Shown here piece by piece: positions 50,609 to 58,158 of a DNA stretch of 64,000 nt. The notes under the pieces were generated by a model. The model was not told where the DNA came from and ran no database searches. It worked only from the letters and a program-made list of their open reading frames with translations. The translations under genes were made by a program, and so were the position numbers. The stretch spans positions 310,001-374,000 of the forward strand of contig JAXLYM010000003.1 in the NCBI GenBank assembly GCA_046351455.1, in the 5' to 3' direction. This DNA is from JADJRH01 sp046351455. Lineage in GTDB: Bacteria > Myxococcota_A > Polyangia > Polyangiales > Polyangiaceae. Each line of letters opens with the position of its first letter. Position 1 is the stretch's first letter.

Positions 50609-51961
50609 GTGCCTTCGCTCGTCGTGCATCCGATCCGGAGGGGGCTCACCGGGAGCGTGCCGCTGCCCGCGGACAAGAGCATCGCGCACCGGGCCCTGAT
50701 CTTCGCCGCGCTCGCGAACGGGACGAGCCGCGTCGTCGCCGGCGCGAAAGGGGACGACAACGCGGCCACCGCCGATGCGTTTCGCGCGATGGGCGTGCGC
50801 ATCGACGAAGAGGGCGGCGCGCTCTCCGTGCACGGACGCGGGCTGTTCGGGCTCACGGCGCCAGCGGGGGCGATCGACTGCGGCAACTCGGGGACCACGA
50901 TGCGGCTGCTCGCGGGGGTGCTCGCGGCGCAGCGGTTTCAGGCGACGCTCGTCGGGGATGCTTCGCTTTCGCGCAGGCCGATGGAGCGCGTCGCGCGGCC
51001 GCTGCGGCTCCGCGGGGCCCGCATCGAAGGGAAGATCGATCCGAAGCGGCCGGGGGAGTGCACGGCGCCGCTCACGATTGGTCCGCTGCCGGAGCCGCTC
51101 GTGCTCGGCGGCATCGAGCACGAGCTCCCCGTCGCGAGCGCGCAGGTGAAGAGCGCGATCCTGATCTCGGGGATGTTCGCGGACGGCGCGACCTACGTGC
51201 GCGAGCCTGTTTTGTCGCGCGATCACACCGAACGGATGATGTCGGCGCTGGGCGTGCCGATCCGCGCGATGGGGCCGATGGCCGAGCTGGATCCGAGCGA
51301 GTGGTCCGGCGAGCTGCCCGCGTTCGAGATCGACGTGCCGGGGGATCTCTCGGCCGGCGCGTTCCTGATCGCGGCGGCGCACCTCGTGCCCGGATCGCGC
51401 GTGGATCTGCGCAACGTCGGCATCAACCCGACGCGCACCGGGATGCTGGAGGTGCTGCGCGACATGGGCGGATCCTTCGAGGTCGAGGCGCGCGGCGTCG
51501 CGATGGGGGAGCCGATCGGGCTCGTGCGCGCGGGGTCTTCGGAGCTTTCGGCGGCGCGCGTCGGCGGCGAGATCGTGGCGCGCGCGATCGACGAGGTGCC
51601 GATCCTGTGCGGGCTCGCGGCGCGGGCGCGCGGGGTGACGGTGATCGCGGACGCCGCGGAGCTGCGCGTGAAGGAGACGGATCGGATCGCGGCGATGGCC
51701 GAGGTGCTGCGCGCGTTCGGCGTGGACTGCGAAGAGCGCGCGGACGGGCTCGCGATCGAAGGGAAGCCGGACGGTGCGCTCCGCGCTGCCGATATCGATA
51801 GCCGCGGCGATCACCGGATCGCGATGACGGCGGCGGTGCTGGGGCTCGTCGCCGACGGCAAATGCCGCGTGCGCGACGCCGGGTGCATCCGGACCAGCTT
51901 CCCGAAGTTCGTGGGGACAATGCGGGCGCTCGGCGCCACGATCGAGGTCGAGGAGACGTGA
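50609..51961 (+). CDS. aroA: 3-phosphoshikimate 1-carboxyvinyltransferase (EPSP synthase)
   Basis: A 450-residue enzyme that joins shikimate 3-phosphate and phosphoenolpyruvate in aromatic amino-acid synthesis. Family motifs are clear: 'LPADKSIAHRALIFAALANG' at the start, 'GNSGTTMRLL', 'GDASLSRRPMERV', 'SAQVKSAILISG', 'LRVKETDRIAAMA', 'DHRIAMTAAV' and 'KFVGTMRALG'. I chose GTG 50609 because the region before it has no homology. It shares the TGA/ATG base with cmk (TGATG), the usual aroA-cmk pairing. All catalytic Lys, Arg, Asp and Glu positions I can place are intact. Confidence 0.97.
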   Translation: MPSLVVHPIRRGLTGSVPLPADKSIAHRALIFAALANGTSRVVAGAKGDDNAATADAFRAMGVRIDEEGGALSVHGRGLFGLTAPAGAIDCGNSGTTMRLLAGVLAAQRFQATLVGDASLSRRPMERVARPLRLRGARIEGKIDPKRPGECTAPLTIGPLPEPLVLGGIEHELPVASAQVKSAILISGMFADGATYVREPVLSRDHTERMMSALGVPIRAMGPMAELDPSEWSGELPAFEIDVPGDLSAGAFLIAAAHLVPGSRVDLRNVGINPTRTGMLEVLRDMGGSFEVEARGVAMGEPIGLVRAGSSELSAARVGGEIVARAIDEVPILCGLAARARGVTVIADAAELRVKETDRIAAMAEVLRAFGVDCEERADGLAIEGKPDGALRAADIDSRGDHRIAMTAAVLGLVADGKCRVRDAGCIRTSFPKFVGTMRALGATIEVEET

Positions 51962-52686
51962 TGTCGGAGACGAGGGACAGCGGACGGGCGAACGTGCCGC
52001 CGCGCGTGGCGATCGACGGCCCAGCGGGCGCGGGCAAGAGCACCGTGGCGAAGCGGCTCGCGGAGCGCCTCGGGTTCCTGCACGTGGACACGGGCGCGAT
52101 CTACCGGACCGTCGCGCTCGCGGCGCACCGCGCCGGCGCCTCGTGGGACGACGAGGCGAAGATCGGCGACGTCGCGGAGGCGATCGTCCGCGAGCGGCGG
52201 ATCCGCATGGAGCGAAACGAGAGCGGCGGCGCGATGCGCGTGATCCTCGACGACGAGGACGTGTCGACGGCGATCCGCACGCCGGAGATGAGCGCCGGGG
52301 CGAGCCGCGTGTCCGCGATCGCGAAGGTGCGCGCGGCGCTGCTCGATCTGCAGCGGCAAGCGGGCGCGGCGGGCGGCGTCGTGCTGGAGGGGCGTGACAT
52401 CGGCACCGTGGTTTTCCCGGATGCGGAAGTGAAATTGTTCCTCACCGCGACGCCCGAAGAGCGCGCGCAGCGGCGGTACGACGAGCTCGTCGCGAAGGGC
52501 GTGAGCACGACGTACGAGGCGACGCTCGAAGATCAGATCGCCCGCGACAAGGCCGACACGGAGCGCAAGGTGGCGCCGCTGCGCCGCGCGGACGACGCGG
52601 TGCTCGTCGACTCGACGGGGCGCGGGATCGACGCGGTGATCGAGGAGATGGTGCGTGTGGTGCAAGCGCGCCGCCGCGATCTGTAG
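51961..52686 (+). CDS. cmk: Cytidylate kinase
   Basis: A 241-residue CMP/dCMP kinase: P-loop 'IDGPAGAGKSTVAKRLAERLG', 'HVDTGAIYRTVALAAHRAG', 'VLEGRDIGTVVFPDAEVKLFLTATPEERAQRR', 'RDKADTERKVAPLRRADDAVLVDST'. The start overlaps the aroA stop by one base; a GTG three bases before is also in frame. The C-terminal end overlaps the next gene's GTG start by 32 bases. Length is slightly above the usual 225. Confidence 0.96.
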   Translation: MSETRDSGRANVPPRVAIDGPAGAGKSTVAKRLAERLGFLHVDTGAIYRTVALAAHRAGASWDDEAKIGDVAEAIVRERRIRMERNESGGAMRVILDDEDVSTAIRTPEMSAGASRVSAIAKVRAALLDLQRQAGAAGGVVLEGRDIGTVVFPDAEVKLFLTATPEERAQRRYDELVAKGVSTTYEATLEDQIARDKADTERKVAPLRRADDAVLVDSTGRGIDAVIEEMVRVVQARRRDL

Positions 52687-53596
52687 CGCCGCGCTCGTCG
52701 CGCTCGCCGGGTGTGGTCCTGGCAAGCCGGCGCCGTCGAGGGCGGGCGTGCGCCCGGCGCAGCTCTCGAAGCGGCTCGTCGCGCGCGATTTCATGCCGGG
52801 CGATCTCGACATCGTGCTGCGCGTGGACATGGCTCGTCTGCGCGCCGGCTTGGGGCCGAACGTCGCGGAGGCGATCGCGGCGCGCGCGGGGGACGCGGAC
52901 GCGGACGGCTTCGTTTCGGAGGCGATGGCGAAGGCCGACGCGGTGTGGATCGGGCTGCGGCTCTCGGACATCGACGCGGGCGATCGCGTGATCGTGGCCG
53001 AGGGGAGGCTCGGCGAGATCCACATCGATCCGTCGCAGTGGGAGGAGACGACGCCCACCGCGACGATGGAGAGCGTGCAGATCCTCGATCGCCTGGGCAC
53101 CGCGCCGCGCGCCGGGACGGGGCGGATCGTGGTGTACGAGAAGAAGCTGTACGCGTTCGTGTCGCCGGTGGAGGTGGACGCGACGACGCGCGTGCTGCGC
53201 GACGGCCCCGACGAGGGCCGCGGCGATCCGACGGCGGACGGCCTCGTGAGCGCGGACGTGCGCGGGCATCGGCTGCCGCCTTCGCTCGAAAAGAAGTACC
53301 CGCGCATCGGATCGCTCATCGCCGGCGTGGTGCGCGTGCGCGGCTCCGCGACGCTCGGCGAGGACGGCGTGCACGTCGCGATCGACATGACGACGAAGAG
53401 CGCGCTGGCCGCGGAGCGCGTGGAAAAATTCCTGACGACGCTGCGCGAGAGCGGCGCGCAGACGCGGTTCGCGCCGCTGATGAGCACCGTGAAGCTCACG
53501 CGCGTGGACACGCACCTGCTCCTCTCCGCGACGGTCCCGGCCGCGATGATCGTGGGCGCCCTCAACGACGCGAACGGCACGACACCCGCACCTTGA
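52655..53596 (+). CDS. Lipoprotein of unknown function
   Basis: A 313-residue protein starting at a GTG inside the cmk 3' end. A lipoprotein signal ends in 'LAGC' (Cys20). The mature part is a mixed alpha/beta domain ('FMPGDLDIVLRVDMARLR', 'AVWIGLRLSDIDAGDRVIVAEG') recalling the exported domain of the protein at 12-1508 (P-x-x-x-x-I-x-R-V-D opening). No known family. Same strand as aroA-cmk and coupled by overlap, so probably in the same transcript. Confidence 0.75.
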   Translation: MWCKRAAAICSAALVALAGCGPGKPAPSRAGVRPAQLSKRLVARDFMPGDLDIVLRVDMARLRAGLGPNVAEAIAARAGDADADGFVSEAMAKADAVWIGLRLSDIDAGDRVIVAEGRLGEIHIDPSQWEETTPTATMESVQILDRLGTAPRAGTGRIVVYEKKLYAFVSPVEVDATTRVLRDGPDEGRGDPTADGLVSADVRGHRLPPSLEKKYPRIGSLIAGVVRVRGSATLGEDGVHVAIDMTTKSALAAERVEKFLTTLRESGAQTRFAPLMSTVKLTRVDTHLLLSATVPAAMIVGALNDANGTTPAP

Positions 53597-53635
53597 GACG
53601 CCCGTTCCGAATCACGTGACGCTCCCCGCCCTGAA

Positions 53636-53696
53636 CGAGCGAAGCGAGAGATTTGGGCGGGGCGGGCGCGCGTGGCGCGACCGGGGGTGGGCAACT
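53636..53696 (-). repeat. Dispersed intergenic repeat B, copy 2
   Basis: Read on the minus strand it begins 'gttgcccacccccggtcgcgcc' and continues to 'cccaaatctctcgcttcgctcg', matching 36566-36610 in its first half and 61629-61800 at both ends. It lies between the lipoprotein and the sigma factor gene. Confidence 0.6.
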
Positions 53697-53752
53697 TTGA
53701 AAGCGCTTGTTTTGAAGGCGATCCGATCTCTTTTCGGGGGCGGTGAAATTTC

Positions 53753-54388
53753 GTGCCCCCTTCCGGCGAAGAAGGCCGGCAGGTGATGCTTCTCCCCGAG
53801 ATGGCTGCTCTGCCCCAAAAGCCGCCCCCGCCCGCGATCCGGGCCGGCGCGCTTTCGGAGGACACCGCACAGCTCCGGATGGTCGTGCGCTCGGTGGTCG
53901 CGAGCGTGATGGGCCTCGGCCCCAGCCACCCGGACGTCGAAGACTGCGCGCACGAGGCGCTCTCGCGCGCGATCGAAGGTCAAGACAGGCTGCGGCCCGG
54001 CGAGCCGGTGCGGCCGTGGCTCGTCGGGATCGCGCGGCACGTGGCGATCGACGCGATCCGCGCCAAACAGCGCTCGCGACGACGCACCGTGGACGGACGA
54101 TCGGACGACGACGCGGACGCGCCGCTGCTCGATCGGCTGGCCGACGACACGCCCGGCCCCGAGGAGCGCGCCAGCACCGCCGAACGCGCCTCTCGCATCG
54201 AGCGCGCGCTCGCGACGCTGCCGGAAGAGCACCGGCGCGCGCTCGTGATGTTTCACGTGGACGGGCTCAAATACCAAGCGATCGCCGCTCGGCTCGGCGT
54301 GCCGATGGGGACGATCGCGACCTGGATTGCACGCGGAAGGAAGTCGATCGCGGAGGCGCTCGGCGAGGATGGCGAGGTGAGAGCATGA
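53753..54388 (+). CDS. ECF-family RNA polymerase sigma factor
   Basis: A 211-residue sigma factor. Region 2 is 'SHPDVEDCAHEALSRAIEG' and 'RPWLVGIARHVAIDAIRAKQRSRRRT'; region 4 is 'LPEEHRRALVMFHVDGLKYQAIAARLGVPMGTIATWIARGRKSIAEAL' (all in usual positions). The start could be GTG 53753 or ATG 53786. It is the first gene of a three-gene overlapping operon with a zinc-finger anti-sigma (ATGA overlap) and an STN/bactofilin-like membrane protein, so it should be kept inactive by the membrane anti-sigma until an envelope cue is sensed. Confidence 0.95.
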   Translation: MPPSGEEGRQVMLLPEMAALPQKPPPPAIRAGALSEDTAQLRMVVRSVVASVMGLGPSHPDVEDCAHEALSRAIEGQDRLRPGEPVRPWLVGIARHVAIDAIRAKQRSRRRTVDGRSDDDADAPLLDRLADDTPGPEERASTAERASRIERALATLPEEHRRALVMFHVDGLKYQAIAARLGVPMGTIATWIARGRKSIAEALGEDGEVRA

Positions 54389-55113
54389 ACCCCGAGACAC
54401 TGGCGCCCGACATCGCATGGGAGCCGTCCGGTCACCTCTCGGAGGTGGCGCTGACCGCGCTCGCGGACGGCGAGGACGCGCTCCTTTCCCCCGCGATGCA
54501 CGCGCACCTCGAAGGCTGCGACGCGTGCGCGATGGCGCTCGGAGCCGTGGCGATGCGCTCCGCGGATCTCGCGGACGCCCTGCGCGATCCCGCGACGGTG
54601 AACAAGCTCCGCGAGGTCGCGGCGGTGATCGAAGCCGATCGCGTCTACGCGCCGCCCGACGAGGCGCGGCAATCGGTCCCGAACGACGTGCGCCAATCGG
54701 TCCCGAACGACGTGCGCCAATCGCTCCCCGAGAGCGTGGTGCAGGTCGGAGCGATCGGCGTCGCGCCTTCGTGGGTGCCGCCCGTCAGCGTGCGCGCGCC
54801 GAAGAACGAGCTCGTGCGGACGCGCAAGGTGCCCTGGGGCGCGCTCGTGCCGGCGTTCGCGGTGGCGGCGCTCGGGGCGTTCCCGTCGCTCCTGCGCGCG
54901 CCCGCTCAGCTCGCGGAGACGTGGAGCGTGCTGCGCGACGTGGGGCCCGCGTTCCTGCGGCTCGCGCCGTCCGCGCTCGCGAAGGCGTGGGGCGGTCCGC
55001 GCGGGACCGCGGTGGTGATCGCAGTGTGGATGCTCGCGGGGACGCTGGTGGCGGCGGGCCTCGGGATCGCGAAGCAGCAGTCGAAGAAGCTCGTGGTGGA
55101 CGGAGGACGGTGA
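54385..55113 (+). CDS. Zinc-finger anti-sigma factor, membrane-anchored
   Basis: A 242-residue protein whose start overlaps the sigma stop (ATGA). Its N-terminal cytoplasmic part has the ZAS zinc motif H-x3-C-x2-C (His41, Cys45, Cys48 in 'MHAHLEGCDACAMAL'), which clamps ECF sigma factors. A short repeat linker (R-Q-S-V-P-N-D-V, 54670-54729) and one or two membrane helices (VPAFAVAALGAFPSLL, TAVVIAVWMLAGTLVAAGLG) follow. Its stop shares bases with the next start (TGATG). Typical partner of the sigma factor upstream. Confidence 0.92.
   Translation: MNPETLAPDIAWEPSGHLSEVALTALADGEDALLSPAMHAHLEGCDACAMALGAVAMRSADLADALRDPATVNKLREVAAVIEADRVYAPPDEARQSVPNDVRQSVPNDVRQSLPESVVQVGAIGVAPSWVPPVSVRAPKNELVRTRKVPWGALVPAFAVAALGAFPSLLRAPAQLAETWSVLRDVGPAFLRLAPSALAKAWGGPRGTAVVIAVWMLAGTLVAAGLGIAKQQSKKLVVDGGR
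54670..54729 (+). repeat. 24-bp tandem repeat in anti-sigma linker
   Basis: Two exact copies of a 24-bp unit beginning 'caatcggtcccgaacgac' at 54670 and 54694, plus a diverged third at 54718, encoding R-Q-S-V-P-N-D-V. Confidence 0.9.
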
Positions 55114-56654
55114 TGAGGTTCCGTGGTGGTGAGGTGCGTCTCTTCTCGTGCGGTCTCGCGGCGGCGGGGATCCTGGCGTTCGCGTCGCCCGCGCTCGCGG
55201 TCGTGAAGCGCGAGGGGGCGTGGCCCAGCTCCGATCCGAAGGTGTCGCTCGACGTGGCGCGCGTGCCCCGCGAAGAGGCGATCCGCAAGCTCGCCGAGGC
55301 CGCCGGTTGGAGCGTCGTCGTGCACGCGCCGAGCGCCGATCCCGTCGACGTGCACGTGAAGGATCAGCCCGCGGGCAAGGTGCTCGATCTGCTGCTGCTC
55401 GACGCGGATTACGTGGCGACGCGCGACGGCACGCTCGTGTCGATCCGGCGCGCCCCCGCGGCCAACGCGGCGCCCGCAGCTCCCCCGGCGCCCCCGCCGG
55501 ACCCGAAAGCGCACAACCCGCATCCTACGAACGACGACGACGACGCCCCCGAGCCTCCGGACCCGCCGGAGCCGCCGGACGCGCCCGACGCTCCGGACGC
55601 GCCCGCGGCGCCCGCGATGCCTCCGATCCCGGCGATGCCTCCGATCCCGCCGATCCCTCCGATCCCGGCGATCCCTCCGATCCCGCCGATCGGCGCGCCT
55701 TCGGAGCCGGCGGCGGCGTCCGCCACGGCGACTCCGCACGAGAAGGGGCGCGATCTCGACATCACCGGCGACGACGTGAAGATCCACAAGGACGAGGTGG
55801 TGCACGACGTCCGCGTGGTCGGCGGCAAGCTCACCGTGCAGGGCCTCGTCACCGGCAACGTGAAGGTGATGGGCGGCGAGGTGCGCATCCTTCCAGGCGG
55901 CCACGTGATGGGAGAGGTCGCGGCGTTCGGCGGGAGCGTTCGCATCGAGGACGACGGGCGCGTGGACGGCTCGATCAAGGTCGCGGGCGGCTCGGTTCGT
56001 CGCGGCGACAAGGCGATCATCGGCGGCTCCGTGAAGGGCGACGTGCACACGCACGCCTCCAACAAGGGCCACGGCGACGATGACGAAGACGACGACGACG
56101 ACGACACGCTCGCCGCGGCGCGCGCGGGCGGTCAGGGCTTCGTGCAGTCGAAGTTCGCGGAGGTGGGCGCGGCGTTCGCGCGGATGGCGTTCCTCTTCGT
56201 GTACGGCACGGTGCTCCTCGCGCTTCAGCCGGAGCGCATGGACGCGCTGAAGACCGAGCTCGTCGCGCGGCCGATGCGCTCGTTCGCGATGGGCGTGGTC
56301 GGCGCGGTCGGCTTCATGGCGATGCTGCTGCTCCTGTGCGTGACGTTGATCGGCGTGCCGTTCGCGCTCATCGCGGCGATCGCGGCGGCGTTCGGCCTCG
56401 CCGCGAGCGTGTGCGCGGTGCTGGAGACGCTCGGCCGCGCGCTCGTCCGGCACCGCACGGCGAACCCGTACGTGCACCTCGGCGTGGGATGCGCCCTGTT
56501 CCTCGGCGCCACGGCGATTCCGTACGTGGGAGTCATCGTGGGAGTCGTGACTGCCCTCCTCGCGACGGGCATCCTCGTGACGACGCGCGGCGCCGGCCTG
56601 CTCGTGCAGCCCGTCCGCGGCTCGCAGCCGTACCGCGCCGTGCCGGTGGGTTGA
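55113..56654 (+). CDS. Exported STN-like plus bactofilin-like polytopic membrane protein
   Basis: A 513-residue protein whose ATG overlaps the anti-sigma stop (TGATG). A signal peptide (LFSCGLAAAGILAFASPALA) precedes a region of about 40-115 resembling a secretin/TonB short N-terminal (STN) domain ('VSLDVARVPREEAIRKLAEAAGWSVVV', 'VHVKDQPAGKVLDLLLLDADY'). A Pro-Pro-Ile-Pro repeat linker follows, then a right-handed helix of repeats recalling bactofilins (about 215-320, 'VVGGKLTVQGLVTGNVKVMGG', 'FGGSVRIEDDGRVDGSIKVAGG'). An acidic stretch and four or five membrane helices (about 350-495) end it. Bactofilins are normally cytoplasmic, so an exported one tied to a sigma/anti-sigma pair may be the envelope sensor. 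Confidence 0.8.
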   Translation: MRFRGGEVRLFSCGLAAAGILAFASPALAVVKREGAWPSSDPKVSLDVARVPREEAIRKLAEAAGWSVVVHAPSADPVDVHVKDQPAGKVLDLLLLDADYVATRDGTLVSIRRAPAANAAPAAPPAPPPDPKAHNPHPTNDDDDAPEPPDPPEPPDAPDAPDAPAAPAMPPIPAMPPIPPIPPIPAIPPIPPIGAPSEPAAASATATPHEKGRDLDITGDDVKIHKDEVVHDVRVVGGKLTVQGLVTGNVKVMGGEVRILPGGHVMGEVAAFGGSVRIEDDGRVDGSIKVAGGSVRRGDKAIIGGSVKGDVHTHASNKGHGDDDEDDDDDDTLAAARAGGQGFVQSKFAEVGAAFARMAFLFVYGTVLLALQPERMDALKTELVARPMRSFAMGVVGAVGFMAMLLLLCVTLIGVPFALIAAIAAAFGLAASVCAVLETLGRALVRHRTANPYVHLGVGCALFLGATAIPYVGVIVGVVTALLATGILVTTRGAGLLVQPVRGSQPYRAVPVG

Positions 56655-56694
56655 AGAGCGCCGGCGAGCGGCCGGAAGTGATACCGTGCGGTCG

Positions 56695-57348
56695 ATGAGA
56701 CGAAGCACCGCGACGCTCGCCGCATGGATGGTGTTGGGGGGATTCGCCGCGCTCGCCGCGGCCTGCTCCGGCAGCTCGAAGACCGCGCGCACCCACGCGC
56801 CGAACGAGCACGTCTTTCCCGAAGACGGGAGCTGCATGTCCTACGACGAGGCGCAAAAGCAGCTCGCGGCCCTCGTGACAGCCAATCAGAAGGCCGTGCG
56901 GGACGCCGCCGCCCAGGAGGGGTACGCGCCAGTCGAGCTGAAAGGCTCGCTCGAAGGGTCCTCCGGCATCTTGCAGCCGCTCTGGAGCGTGAAGGACGGA
57001 CAAGGCCCCACGGGAAAGACGCTGTTCGGACCGATGGCCGGGGGCGGCTGCGGGGAGGCGCCCGTGGCGGACGCCGTGTTCGTGACCGGGAAACAGGGCG
57101 ACATCTACGCGATCAACGTGGAGACATCCGCGCTCACCCAGAACGTGTACGAGGTGTGCGGCTGTGAGGCCGACCTGCCGAATCACGGGTGCGGCGCGCC
57201 TCCACCGCCGCGGCAGTGGCTGTACGAGCTGCCGAAGGGCGCGCGCTTCGCCGGCACCGTGAAGGTCGCCACGCCGCGCACGAGCGGTCGCTGGGAGGCC
57301 GTCGGTCGCGAGGATCCGCCGTGTCCGCCGGTGCAGCCGCCTCCGTGA
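56695..57348 (+). CDS. Lipoprotein, tandem paralogue 1
   Basis: A 217-residue lipoprotein (lipobox 'AAAC' near residue 24) with Cys residues clustered in 'YEVCGCEADLPNHGCGAPP' and 'LYELPKGARFAGTV'. It shares this C-terminal block with the next gene (57429-58148). No known domain. ATG 56695 is preferred; a GTG nine bases earlier is in frame. Confidence 0.78.
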   Translation: MRRSTATLAAWMVLGGFAALAAACSGSSKTARTHAPNEHVFPEDGSCMSYDEAQKQLAALVTANQKAVRDAAAQEGYAPVELKGSLEGSSGILQPLWSVKDGQGPTGKTLFGPMAGGGCGEAPVADAVFVTGKQGDIYAINVETSALTQNVYEVCGCEADLPNHGCGAPPPPRQWLYELPKGARFAGTVKVATPRTSGRWEAVGREDPPCPPVQPPP

Positions 57349-57428
57349 GCCGTCGCGGCGTTCGCCTTCGATCCGCGCCCCATCACGGCGCGCTTCTGGA
57401 AAAGCGAACGTTGGAGTAGCTTCGCGAC

Positions 57429-58148
57429 ATGGCCTCTGGAACCAACCGTGTCGCGGCGGCGCTGCTCGCGAGCGGGCTCCTCGCTTCGTGGCTCGGGTGC
57501 GCGGGCGCGCCGGGCGCGTCGAACGCGACGGACACGGCAGCATCGACTGGCACCCTCGTCGACGTGCCGCGGCCCGACGCGGACACGGAGCACCCGACGA
57601 AGGGCAAGACCCGGTATCCGGAGGGCGGCGGCTGCGCATCGCAGGAGGACGCGAACCGCGAGAGCGAGCGTGTCCTTCGCCGAAACGAGGCGGCTTTCCA
57701 TGCGGCGGTGCGCGCGCTCGGCCTGCGGCTCGTGGAGCTGCCGGCGGCGAGCCCGTCCGCCCTCGAAGGCGCGGAGGACGGCCCCGGCGCCGGCGAATGG
57801 GCCGTTCAACGCGCCAAGGGATCAAAACGTATTCTTGTCGGCCCGAGCCTCGCGGTCGACTGCGGCCAGCCGGAGCCGAAGTTCCATTTCGCCGCGGATC
57901 CGTCGGGCAAAGTGTACGCGATCCACGTGAAGCAGGAGCAGGTCGGCGAAGAGACCATCTCGGTGTGCGGCTGTCCGACGCACGGCGCGTGCGGCGCGCC
58001 GCCGAGGGGAATGCGCTTCCTCTACGAGCTCCCCGAGGGCACGACGTTCGCCGGCATCGCCGAGATCACGCACCCGATGGCGTGGCCCTCGATTGAATAC
58101 GCCGGCACCAACGGCGCCCCGTGCCCTCCCCTCCCCCCGATGCCGTAA
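57429..58148 (+). CDS. Lipoprotein, tandem paralogue 2
   Basis: A 239-residue lipoprotein (lipobox 'WLGC' near residue 24). It shares 'VCGCPTHGACGAPP', 'FLYELPEGTTFAG' and a final 'PCPPLPP' with paralogue 1 (56695-57348), though the middle parts differ. Two Cys pairs suggest disulfides. Function unknown; probably an old tandem duplication. Confidence 0.78.
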   Translation: MASGTNRVAAALLASGLLASWLGCAGAPGASNATDTAASTGTLVDVPRPDADTEHPTKGKTRYPEGGGCASQEDANRESERVLRRNEAAFHAAVRALGLRLVELPAASPSALEGAEDGPGAGEWAVQRAKGSKRILVGPSLAVDCGQPEPKFHFAADPSGKVYAIHVKQEQVGEETISVCGCPTHGACGAPPRGMRFLYELPEGTTFAGIAEITHPMAWPSIEYAGTNGAPCPPLPPMP

Positions 58149-58158
58149 CCCGGAGTCG

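Noticed and set aside
54906..56837. 643-residue minus-strand frame
   Set aside because: Antisense to the STN/bactofilin-like gene; composition shadow with runs of Arg and Asp.
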